The notes below the pieces were generated by a model. It saw only the letters and a list, made by a program, of their open reading frames with translations, had not been told where the DNA came from and ran no database searches. Of a stretch of DNA of 5,693 nucleotides, positions 1 through 5,693 are shown piece by piece. The translations under genes were made by a program, and so were the position numbers. How positions within the stretch are numbered: position 1 is the stretch's first letter; every line of letters starts with the position of its first letter. The DNA is from Oscillospiraceae bacterium (GTDB lineage Bacteria; Bacillota; Clostridia; Christensenellales; Aristaeellaceae), in contig JAITDK010000220.1 in the NCBI GenBank assembly GCA_031282605.1, positions 1 to 5,693 on the forward strand, given 5' to 3'.

Positions 1-27
1 GTAACCAAAACCCTTTTGCCTGCTAGT

Positions 28-819
28 TCATGCATCGGTATCGCCTCCAAAGCCGATCTGCCAGCGTTTGTCCGTATCGGCGTTCATATAGTGACCCAGG
101 AACCCGCCGTCCGCAGTAAGGATCGCACCGTTGATGAAAGAGGCGTCGTCAGAACACAGGAAAGCGGTGGCATTGGCTATTTCTTCCGGTGTGCCAATTT
201 TCCCGCGCGGGATCCGGCTTTTGAAGTCGTCATAGATATATGAATACGGGGCGCCGGAGAACAACGCGTCGTCACCCGGCAGCGGTCCTGCCCGGAGCAT
301 ATTGACGCGGATGCCCAGCCGTCCAGCGTCCTGCGCGGCCTCGCGCATGAGCATGTTCTGCCCGCCGCATGCTATGCTGAACAGTGTCGCGGAACCTGTC
401 GGCTTTTCGCCGTGTATGCTGGAGACGAACAGGATCGCGCCGCCGCCATGCCGCCCGATTTTCTTGACTGACGCGCGCGCCGCCACGAATACAGACGCAA
501 GGTTCGCCTCGATTACCCGGTCGAAATCCTCGACAGAGCTAGAGAGTATACCGCTTCTCTTAACAAACCTTGGTGCGGTCACAAGTATGTCCAATCGGTC
601 AAGCGGCGAGAGCGCTTCGTCAGCGTCCGCCTCAGTTACCGGGTCGCCCGGAAGGCACTGCGCAGCAATGCCTTCCGGCGGCGAGGCCACACCGGACAAT
701 AGCAGATTCGCGCCCAGGTTATAAAACTTGCGCGCAACCGCCTGTCCAATGGCTGTCCCCGCGCCTGTTATCCAGACGCTTTTCCCTGAAAACCACTGTG
801 CATTATTCATATTGCGCAT
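28..819 (-). CDS. Short-chain dehydrogenase/reductase homologue with a degenerate active site
   Basis: This 263-residue protein has a classical SDR layout. It has a first strand and glycine motif TGAGTAIG (residues 18-25, with Ala in place of the usual third Gly region residue), 'LDILVTAP' where VNNAG is expected, Asn106 in 'EANLAS', Ser134 in 'FVSSIHG', 'GIRVNMLRAGPL', and the C-terminal 'GTPEEIANATAFLCSDDASFINGAILTADGG'. At the YxxxK position it reads FSIAC: the catalytic Tyr is Phe147 and the Lys is Cys151 (codons 381-379 and 369-367). The stretch after the second strand (SGVASPPEGIAAQCLPGD) is shorter than usual, as if one helix were lost. The family is clear, but ordinary SDR oxidoreductase activity is doubtful. 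The chosen ATG shares a base with the dehydratase stop (TAATG), which suggests translational coupling. An ATG at 810 (260 residues, GGAG 12 bases upstream) and a TTG at 828 are alternatives. There are no internal stops, so it is not an obvious pseudogene. Confidence 0.85.
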   Translation of the reverse strand: MRNMNNAQWFSGKSVWITGAGTAIGQAVARKFYNLGANLLLSGVASPPEGIAAQCLPGDPVTEADADEALSPLDRLDILVTAPRFVKRSGILSSSVEDFDRVIEANLASVFVAARASVKKIGRHGGGAILFVSSIHGEKPTGSATLFSIACGGQNMLMREAAQDAGRLGIRVNMLRAGPLPGDDALFSGAPYSYIYDDFKSRIPRGKIGTPEEIANATAFLCSDDASFINGAILTADGGFLGHYMNADTDKRWQIGFGGDTDA

Positions 820-2192
820 TAGCTCCAAAGCCTGTCATGGGTGATCCAGCTGTCCCATTCCTCGGTGGACTTCCAGATTTCGCCGTTCGCTTCCTCCGTC
901 AAGTGCTCGCGGAGCACTTCGTCATTGAGGGAAGTGATCCCAAGACCCGGCGCGTCGGTGATGGTGAGCCAACCGTTCTCTATGATGCGGCCACCTGGCG
1001 CGTAGTTTACCATATCCTGCCACCAAGGCACGTCGTTGGAATGGAACTCCAGCGCGACGAAATGCTCAAGCGCCGCGCAGGTATGGGCGGCGGCCAGGCA
1101 CGCGACCGGCGTCTCCGCCATGTGCATCGCGACCGCGACGCCCTGGTCGTTCGCGTAATCGCCGATGCGCTTAGTCTCCAGCATGCCGCCCGCAGTGAGC
1201 AGGTCGGGATGGATCACGGAAACCGCGCCCGCGTCTATCAGCTTCTGGAACCCTTCTTTGAGGTATATGTCTTCACCCGTGCAGATGGGCGTTGAGGAAG
1301 CGTTTCTCAGGCGCACCAGCTGCTCCGTGTACTGCCACGGCACCATGTCTTCCAGCCAAGCAAGGTTATACGGCACGACGCGCTGTGCCAGCTTGATGCA
1401 GTCCTCGATGCCGATATGCCCGAAATGATCGACCGCCAGCGGGATCTCATAACCGATGGCTTCGCGCACCGTCTTGACGTAGTCCTCCAACGCGTTAAAA
1501 CCCTTTTCGGTGATATGCACCATGGTGTGAGGATGTGGGATATTTTGGTAATCATAGCTGCGGTTGGTCCAATAGCGTTCGGCCTCCGCGTCTCCCGACG
1601 CCTTGGCTTGCCTCAGATTCGTCCATGCCTGCTGCTGCTCCTCGAGATAGCCAAGCGGCGCGGAGAGCGTGCCCGGTATGTCTCGGATCTGGCCGATGCC
1701 TAGATCCATCTTCAGGAAGGTATATCCCTGCGCCTTGCGCTTGAGCAGCGCTTGCCCCATCGCCTCGCCGGTATCCTTTTCGCCAGCGTCCGTATCGCAG
1801 TAAATGCGGATTTTGTCACGGTATTTGCCGCCCAGCAGCATATACGCCGGAACGCCGTACGCCTTTCCCGCCAAATCCATCAGCGCAACTTCAATGCCGC
1901 ATACCCCGCCGCCTTGACGCGCGTGGTAGCCGAACTGCTTGATACGCTTGAATATCTTGTCCACATTGCAGGGGTTTTCGCCCAGCAGGAGCCGTTTGAG
2001 CATCAATGCATAGACGGGGTTCGCGCCGTCGCGCACCTCGCCGTAGCCTTCAATCCCTTGATTTGTGTAGATTTTGATAATAGGGCAGCGCATCGGTGCG
2101 CGTGCAATGTCGGCAATCCTGACATCCGTGATTTTTAGCTGAGATGGGCATGAACACGTGTTGAATTTCAGGTCAAGTCCTTCATTTGCCAA
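819..2192 (-). CDS. Enolase-superfamily dehydratase, mandelate racemase subgroup (probable acid-sugar dehydratase)
   Basis: Probably a cytoplasmic Mg-dependent enzyme that removes a proton alpha to a carboxylate, most likely dehydrating a sugar acid to a 2-keto-3-deoxy acid. Numbered from the TTG start (457 residues; the ATG at 2207 would give 462), the N-terminal capping domain begins at 'LKITDVRIADI' and includes 'TNQGIEGYGEVRDG'. The barrel shows K161-x-D163 and three metal ligands, Asp255 (AVDHFGH), Glu281 (WLEDM) and Glu307 (TGEDI), each 26 residues apart. A His-Asp dyad follows, Asp330 (HPDLLTAGG) and His357 (AMHMAETP). The D/E/E spacing and the 23- and 27-residue steps to Asp330 and His357 equal those of mandelate racemase, so the active site looks intact. 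Glu382 (LEFHS) is a likely further acid. About 60 extra residues lie between K161 and Asp255. The C-terminus is Trp-rich. Its TAA stop overlaps the next gene's ATG. The exact substrate cannot be read from sequence. Confidence 0.9.
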   Translation of the reverse strand: MANEGLDLKFNTCSCPSQLKITDVRIADIARAPMRCPIIKIYTNQGIEGYGEVRDGANPVYALMLKRLLLGENPCNVDKIFKRIKQFGYHARQGGGVCGIEVALMDLAGKAYGVPAYMLLGGKYRDKIRIYCDTDAGEKDTGEAMGQALLKRKAQGYTFLKMDLGIGQIRDIPGTLSAPLGYLEEQQQAWTNLRQAKASGDAEAERYWTNRSYDYQNIPHPHTMVHITEKGFNALEDYVKTVREAIGYEIPLAVDHFGHIGIEDCIKLAQRVVPYNLAWLEDMVPWQYTEQLVRLRNASSTPICTGEDIYLKEGFQKLIDAGAVSVIHPDLLTAGGMLETKRIGDYANDQGVAVAMHMAETPVACLAAAHTCAALEHFVALEFHSNDVPWWQDMVNYAPGGRIIENGWLTITDAPGLGITSLNDEVLREHLTEEANGEIWKSTEEWDSWITHDRLWS

Positions 2193-2200
2193 AGGTGATT

Positions 2201-2205
2201 CCTCC
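2201..2205 (-). promoter_or_regulatory. Ribosome binding site favouring a TTG start for the dehydratase
   Basis: The minus strand GGAGG lies 8 bases before the in-frame TTG at 2192. It overlaps the alternative ATG at 2207, which itself has no Shine-Dalgarno sequence upstream (AAACGCTTGCAAG). This favours the TTG start, five codons inside the longest reading frame. Confidence 0.6.
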
Positions 2206-2220
2206 ATCTTGCAAGCGTTT

Positions 2221-2258
2221 AAGGCAGGGGCTGCCTTGACGCGACAGCTGGCAGCCCC
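2221..2258 (-). promoter_or_regulatory. Intercistronic hairpin with an overlapping, mutually exclusive alternative stem
   Basis: After the binding-protein stop, the minus strand can form a perfect 9-bp stem, GGGGCTGCC (2258-2250) with GGCAGCCCC (2235-2227), around a 14-base loop. The 3' arm also belongs to a second perfect hairpin, AAGGCAG-CCC-CTGCCTT (2237-2221), with a 7-bp stem and 3-base loop. The two cannot form together. Neither is followed by a clear T-run on the minus strand (the next bases are AAACGC), so a classic rho-independent terminator is not supported. Likely roles are 3'-end protection of the binding-protein message or partial attenuation before the enzyme genes, a common way to keep binding-protein levels high. 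This is inference. Confidence 0.5.
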
Positions 2259-2275
2259 GCTTCTTTAATCAAGGG

Positions 2276-3805
2276 TTACTTGCTTGCCTTCCAGTCGGCG
2301 TACTGCTGTTTCACCGCGTCATAGACTCTCTGCAGACCGGCTGCGTACAGCTCCTCGATCTGCTTGTCGTAATTCTCGGTGTTCACGCCGCACAGGAGCG
2401 AGCGGTTGTAGGTCTCGTTGATAGTATAGATCGCCGCATACTCGTTGTCAAATCCGGTGCGGTCGAAACGGAAGCCGAGTGATTCGTGATTCCACGACTC
2501 ATCGGTGAGTGCCTGCATCTGAGCGTACTTTTCGGGATCCTCACCGGCGGAGAGCATCTGATAGAACTGGTTGCCCAGCGTCCACATGCCGCCGTGGGAA
2601 TCGGACCAGCCGTTCATATCGCGCGGAATAGCCGCAGTGCCGTCCTCGGAGAGATCATAGTGGACGCCTTCCACGCCCCAGGCCATTATGTTGAGCAGTT
2701 CCTTGTTCTGGTGCATTTCGTTGATGAACATCATCGCGCGGGCGGGATCCTGGCTTGTCACTGGAATACCCAGCATCGAGCCGCCGGCATGCGTGGTGAC
2801 GTTGACGGAGGCCGATGTTTGCTGTTCGACCAGACGCAGCTTGGAGTTGCCGGACTGCGCCATAAGCTCCTGAGCCTTCACCTGGCCGCCCTTGAGCACG
2901 AAGTCAGTGGATACTAGGAAGTCTCCGGCGTTGAGCCAATCGGTGTTGAGGAAGGACGTCAGGTATGTGTCGGGATGGACGTATTTCTTATCATACCAGT
3001 CCTTCTTCTGCATAACCCATTCGCGCGTCGCGTCCTGCTCCCAGTAGAGCACGGGCTCGCCGTCGGTCGCGCCGGCTTCGCCGATGTACATCGTGATCGG
3101 GTTCATGTCGTTCATGTAGCCTTGGATGAACGGCGAGAACGCGCTCCAGCCGTCTACGCTAAGCAGCGGGTAGAATCCGCCGGCTTTGAATTCTTCGGAA
3201 TTCTCAGCGAAGTCGTCGAGCACGGCGTTCAGCTCTTCAACGGTATCGACGCTCTGGTAGTCGATGCCGTACTTCTCGACCAGATCCTGATTCCACATCA
3301 GGCCGCCCGGGACGCACAGCTCTTTCTGCGTCGGCACTGCGTACAGATACCCGTTGACGATATTTGCTGGTACGAACCCACCCAGGTCAATCTTGGTCTG
3401 CGGGGCATACAGGTCGATCAGGCTGCCATACGGGCCGTCGGGATCGTCCAACTCTAGCAGCGAGCCGTTCTGGATGTTGGACATATACTGCATCCATTCA
3501 GGCGTCCAGAAGATGTCGATCTTCTCACCCGCGCGCAACGGGACGATAGCCTTGTCGTTCCAATCACCGCTCGCGATCATCACGATCTTGATCGTCGCGT
3601 TGAATTTCGGTTTAATGATCGCGTTGAGCGCTTCTTCGATCACTCCAACTTGGTCGGACGGTTTTGTGGAATACATGTAGTATACGATCTCATAGGGATC
3701 CAGTTGGGAGGGGTCGATCACGGGGGCTTCCGCCAACGAGCTGGCTAGACCCAGCGTCATCAGCATGGCAAGAGCCAGGATGAGAGAGATGCCTTTTTTT
3801 AACAT
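2276..3805 (-). CDS. Extracellular solute-binding protein of a carbohydrate ABC transporter (LplA-like, DUF3502-type C-terminus)
   Basis: This 509-residue exported protein should capture the substrate and deliver it to the two permeases. Residues 1-25 form a signal peptide: MLKKG, a hydrophobic core ISLILALAMLMTLGLA, then SSLA before EA, giving signal-peptidase-I cleavage most likely after Ala25. There is no lipobox cysteine, so it is not an obvious lipoprotein. The mature part follows the family-1 solute-binding fold: 'GDWNDKAIVPLRAGEKIDIFWTP' is split over residues 80-102, the hinge region 'GYLYAVPTQKE' lies at 152-162, and 'LMWNQDLVEKYGID' at 169-182. Residues about 441-509 (from 'ESLGFRFDRT' to the end 'YADWKASK') resemble the DUF3502 tail of LplA proteins. 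An in-frame ATG at 3892 would add 29 residues in front of the signal peptide and has no good ribosome site, so it is rejected. The substrate is unknown; the neighbouring dehydratase suggests a sugar acid or a glycan containing one. Confidence 0.93.
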   Translation of the reverse strand: MLKKGISLILALAMLMTLGLASSLAEAPVIDPSQLDPYEIVYYMYSTKPSDQVGVIEEALNAIIKPKFNATIKIVMIASGDWNDKAIVPLRAGEKIDIFWTPEWMQYMSNIQNGSLLELDDPDGPYGSLIDLYAPQTKIDLGGFVPANIVNGYLYAVPTQKELCVPGGLMWNQDLVEKYGIDYQSVDTVEELNAVLDDFAENSEEFKAGGFYPLLSVDGWSAFSPFIQGYMNDMNPITMYIGEAGATDGEPVLYWEQDATREWVMQKKDWYDKKYVHPDTYLTSFLNTDWLNAGDFLVSTDFVLKGGQVKAQELMAQSGNSKLRLVEQQTSASVNVTTHAGGSMLGIPVTSQDPARAMMFINEMHQNKELLNIMAWGVEGVHYDLSEDGTAAIPRDMNGWSDSHGGMWTLGNQFYQMLSAGEDPEKYAQMQALTDESWNHESLGFRFDRTGFDNEYAAIYTINETYNRSLLCGVNTENYDKQIEELYAAGLQRVYDAVKQQYADWKASK

Positions 3806-3811
3806 GGTTGG

Positions 3812-3819
3812 TCTCCTTT
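3812..3819 (-). promoter_or_regulatory. Strong ribosome binding site that fixes the start of the solute-binding protein
   Basis: The minus strand reads AAAGGAGA, placed 7 bases from the ATG at 3805. It is the best Shine-Dalgarno match in the window. It shows that translation begins at the Lys-Lys signal-peptide start rather than at the in-frame ATG at 3892. A strong site fits a binding protein that is usually made in excess over the permeases. Confidence 0.85.
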
Positions 3820-3895
3820 CTGATTTGGGGGAGAATATTTCGCGAACTATTTGGAAACTGTTTGGGTGCGCTCCGCTTGTCCATTCATCCATTAT

Positions 3896-4864
3896 TCATC
3901 CTTTGACAGCGCCTATGGTCAGGCCTTTGACGAAGTACTTTTGGAAGAACGGATACGCCAGCACAATCGGACCCATTACCACAACGGCCATAGCCATGCG
4001 GAAGGATTCGGACGGCATGTCGCCTATGCTCATGGAACTAGCGGCCGAAGCCGCGCCGCTCGCCGACGCCATTTCCTTGAGGAACTGGATGGACTTGAGG
4101 ATCTCAGCGATGGTATACTGCAGGTTGTAATACTTGCGGTCGTTGACGAACAGAAGACAGTTGAAGTAGTTGTTCCATATACCCACCGCCGCGAACAGGC
4201 CGACCGTCGCCAGGCCGGGTATAGCCAGGCGCAGGACGATTTTCGTCAGTGTACGCCACTCGCCCGCGCCATCTATCCGCGCGGATTCGATCACCGCGTC
4301 GGGGATGTTCGTGCGGTAGAACGTGCGCATGATGATGACCCAGTACGCTGAAAAGCTCATCGGCAGGAACAGCGCCCACAGGGTATTGTTGATGTGCAGT
4401 ATCTGCGCGCCAAGCATATAATAGGCGACCGTGCCGGCGTTGAAGAGCATGGAGAAGAAAGCAAAGAACGTGAAGAAGCTCCGGAGTTTGAAATCGGGGC
4501 GGGAAAGCGGGTACGCGTACAACCCCACGCTGACGACGCAAAGGAACGTCCCCGACAGCGTGGCAACGATCGTGTTCTTGTATGCCGTCAGGATGGAACC
4601 GCCGCCGGATCTGAGCAGGAACGTATAAGCCGACACGGAAAAATCCTTTGGCCAGAAGCCGTAGCCGTATTTCACCAGCGCTTGCTCCTGCGTGAACGAC
4701 GCCGCGATTACCAGCCACAGCGGCACGACGCTCGCCAGGCAGCCCAAGATCAAGACGACATGCCATATCGAGTTCGCGAACGGCGACAGCTCGTTGACGC
4801 CGCGCGCCTTCTTCGCGAGGATCAAGTCATCCGTATTTTGTCGCGTCGAATTGCCTATCATCAT
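3896..4864 (-). CDS. Carbohydrate ABC transporter permease, LplC/YtcP-like
   Basis: This is the second membrane subunit of the importer, 322 residues and full length for the family (usually about 290-320). A hydrophilic N-terminus of about 30 residues leads into membrane spans near residues 33-56, 98-119, 127-150, 160-180, 217-240 and 288-306. The ATPase-docking EAA loop is ESARIDGAGEW..., residues 193-216 (4217-4288). The Pro usual in its 'IxLP' end is Arg212, while the following Pro216 is kept. An Ala/Ser/Gly-rich stretch (about residues 266-279) precedes 'MPSESFRMAM', as is common in this family. The C-terminal FFQKYFVKGLTIGAVKG is a family hallmark. It starts at a tandem ATGATG behind GGGAGGG and ends with TGA at 3898-3896. 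It should pair with the upstream LplB-like permease. No ATP-binding subunit is in the window; sugar importers of this class often use a shared MsmK-type ATPase. Confidence 0.95.
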   Translation of the reverse strand: MMIGNSTRQNTDDLILAKKARGVNELSPFANSIWHVVLILGCLASVVPLWLVIAASFTQEQALVKYGYGFWPKDFSVSAYTFLLRSGGGSILTAYKNTIVATLSGTFLCVVSVGLYAYPLSRPDFKLRSFFTFFAFFSMLFNAGTVAYYMLGAQILHINNTLWALFLPMSFSAYWVIIMRTFYRTNIPDAVIESARIDGAGEWRTLTKIVLRLAIPGLATVGLFAAVGIWNNYFNCLLFVNDRKYYNLQYTIAEILKSIQFLKEMASASGAASAASSMSIGDMPSESFRMAMAVVVMGPIVLAYPFFQKYFVKGLTIGAVKG

Positions 4865-4873
4865 ATCTTCCGA

Positions 4874-4880
4874 CCCTCCC
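4874..4880 (-). promoter_or_regulatory. Ribosome binding site of the LplC-like permease
   Basis: The minus strand reads GGGAGGG, with its GGAGG core ending about 10 bases before the tandem ATGATG at 4864-4859. The spacing suits either ATG and supports the start region, since no other strong site lies nearby. Confidence 0.6.
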
Positions 4881-4902
4881 GCCGTTATGCGTCGCTTTGA
4901 TC

Positions 4903-4921
4903 CGCCCGCGCCTTCCGGGCG
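4903..4921 (-). other. Small intercistronic GC hairpin between the two permease genes
   Basis: Four bases after the LplB-like stop codon, the minus strand reads CGCCCG, a seven-base loop, then CGGGCG, a perfect 6-bp GC stem. No T-run follows, so it is not a standard intrinsic terminator. It may protect the 3' end or pace the ribosome between two subunits needed in equal amounts. Its functional role is inferred only. Confidence 0.35.
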
Positions 4922-4924
4922 TCT

Positions 4925-5692
4925 TTAATACATTGCCAGATCAGGTTCGATTTTGCGCACGATGCCGTTGGTCACGATCACCAGAATAAACCCTGTGATG
5001 GACTGGAAGAACGCCGCCGCCGACGGAAGCCCGAGGTTCTGTGCGGACTTCATAGCCTGATAAACGTATACATCCAGCGTCAGGTATGCCGCGCGGAGCG
5101 TACCGGCACCGTTGGGCAGATTATAGAACATGTCAAAGTCGCCGTTGAGTATACGCCCGATCGCCAGAATCTGGAGCAGTACGATGGTTGGGACGAGTTG
5201 CGGGAAAGTGATAAAGCGGAACTGTTTGAATTTACCAGCGCCGTCGATCGCCGCCGCTTCATACAATTCCTGGTCAAGCCCCGTTATGGTGGCAAGGTAA
5301 ATGATGGAACCGTGGCACGCGTAGTGCCAGATGTTCGCAAACAGGAATATAAAGGGCCAGGCCTTGACCGCCGCGTATATGTTGACCGTTTCTCTGCCGA
5401 TAGACGTGAGAAAATTGTTGATCAGCCCGGTAGAGGAAATGAACGCGTAGACTACGTAAGTGACGATGATCCACGAGAGGAAATACGGCATAAACAGCAC
5501 GGTGTGGTAAAACTTCGCGAGCTTCCTTTGCCCCAGTTCATTGACGCCAACGGCGATCCCTATCGCGAAGATAATGCCGACCAGCATAAACAGTAGGTTA
5601 TAACACAGCGTGTTCCGCATGAACGTCGCGAAATCGTTGCTTGTAAATATAAACTGGAAATTGCTCAACCCTACCCACTTGCTCCTATAGAA
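4925..5692 (-). CDS. Carbohydrate ABC transporter permease, LplB-like (5'-truncated by window edge)
   Basis: This is an integral-membrane subunit of a binding-protein-dependent sugar importer. The visible 255 residues carry several hydrophobic spans and the cytoplasmic EAA loop that docks the ATPase. That loop is YEAAAIDGAGKFKQF, continuing to ...ITFPQLVP, at about 5201-5260. The C-terminus (IEPDLAMY) precedes a TAA stop. A TTG at 5668 could be read as a start, but the frame stays open to the edge and encodes FYRSKWVGLSNFQFIF. That matches the 'skWVGLxNFxfiF' segment found inside LplB-family permeases, so the true start lies beyond the right edge and roughly 60 N-terminal residues are missing. 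It is first in the visible operon and is followed after 60 bases by its partner permease. The family (MalF/LplB-like, binding_protein_dependent transport inner membrane component) is secure; the substrate is not visible. Confidence 0.93.
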   Translation of the reverse strand, partial: FYRSKWVGLSNFQFIFTSNDFATFMRNTLCYNLLFMLVGIIFAIGIAVGVNELGQRKLAKFYHTVLFMPYFLSWIIVTYVVYAFISSTGLINNFLTSIGRETVNIYAAVKAWPFIFLFANIWHYACHGSIIYLATITGLDQELYEAAAIDGAGKFKQFRFITFPQLVPTIVLLQILAIGRILNGDFDMFYNLPNGAGTLRAAYLTLDVYVYQAMKSAQNLGLPSAAAFFQSITGFILVIVTNGIVRKIEPDLAMY

Positions 5693-5693
5693 G

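Noticed and set aside
7..17. AAAACCCTTTT repeated at 7-17 and near 1497-1507
   Set aside because: An 11-base match is expected by chance in a window of this size, and the second copy lies inside the dehydratase coding sequence.
1..27. Possible terminator or next gene start after the SDR homologue
   Set aside because: Only 27 bases are visible. There is no hairpin with a T-run and no clear start codon, so nothing can be supported.
570..1295. Plus-strand open frame of 241 codons across the SDR/dehydratase junction, and other plus-strand frames such as 3851-4351 and 4394-4900
   Set aside because: They lie wholly antisense to well-supported genes, have Arg/His/Gln-rich composition typical of GC-rich shadow frames, show no recognisable domains and have no convincing ribosome sites.
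3792..3800. Run of seven A on the coding strand just after the binding-protein start, as a possible slippage or phase-variation site
   Set aside because: It encodes the Lys-Lys of the signal peptide (TTA AAA AAA), a common and short A-run. No alternative frame gives a meaningful product.
3806..3892. N-terminal extension of the binding protein from an ATG at 3892
   Set aside because: It would place 29 polar residues before a perfect signal peptide, and the strong AAAGGAG at 3812-3819 would fall inside the coding region. The 3805 start is far better.
3883..3901. Direct repeat of GGATGAAT around the stop codon of the second permease
   Set aside because: Two 8-base copies 11 bases apart, with no symmetry, hairpin or known motif; likely chance.
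5669..5692. Treating TTG at 5668 as the true start of the first permease
   Set aside because: The frame continues upstream to the window edge with FYRSKWVG, a conserved internal LplB-family segment, so the gene is cut by the edge.

Overview
The window holds one co-oriented gene cluster, read entirely from the minus strand (right to left). Five protein genes are packed with short gaps: a carbohydrate ABC permease of the LplB type (5' end cut off by the right window edge), a second permease of the LplC/YtcP type, an extracellular solute-binding protein with a DUF3502-like C-terminus, a mandelate-racemase-subgroup enolase-superfamily enzyme (probable acid-sugar dehydratase), and a short-chain dehydrogenase/reductase (SDR) homologue. 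No RNA gene, mobile element or CRISPR array is visible. No gap between genes is longer than about 90 bases.

The organism looks like a GC-rich anaerobic member of the Firmicutes, Clostridia or a relative. This is inferred from the LplABC-type transporter, strong AGGAG-type ribosome binding sites, probable TTG start use, and a binding protein with a plain Sec signal peptide of a kind I associate with uncultured gut or digester Clostridia. The taxonomic call is tentative.

Layout in transcription order: LplB-like permease (about 5692-4925), 60-base gap with a small GC hairpin, LplC-like permease (4864-3896), 90-base gap, solute-binding protein (3805-2276), 83-base gap with a strong hairpin and an overlapping alternative hairpin, dehydratase (about 2192-819), then the SDR homologue (819-28), whose ATG overlaps the dehydratase stop codon. 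The operon start lies beyond the right edge. Whether it continues past the left edge cannot be seen.

The genes probably work as an uptake and catabolism unit. The binding protein and two permeases import a sugar, oligosaccharide or sugar-acid conjugate, using an ATPase encoded elsewhere. The enolase-superfamily enzyme then dehydrates a derived sugar acid to a 2-keto-3-deoxy acid. An SDR in this position would normally oxidise or reduce an intermediate. Here, however, the SDR homologue has lost both the catalytic Tyr and Lys of the YxxxK motif and has a shortened, altered cofactor-binding half, so it may not be an ordinary oxidoreductase. That gene, together with a roughly 60-residue insertion in the dehydratase barrel, is the most unusual content. 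Otherwise this is a fairly ordinary sugar-utilisation operon.
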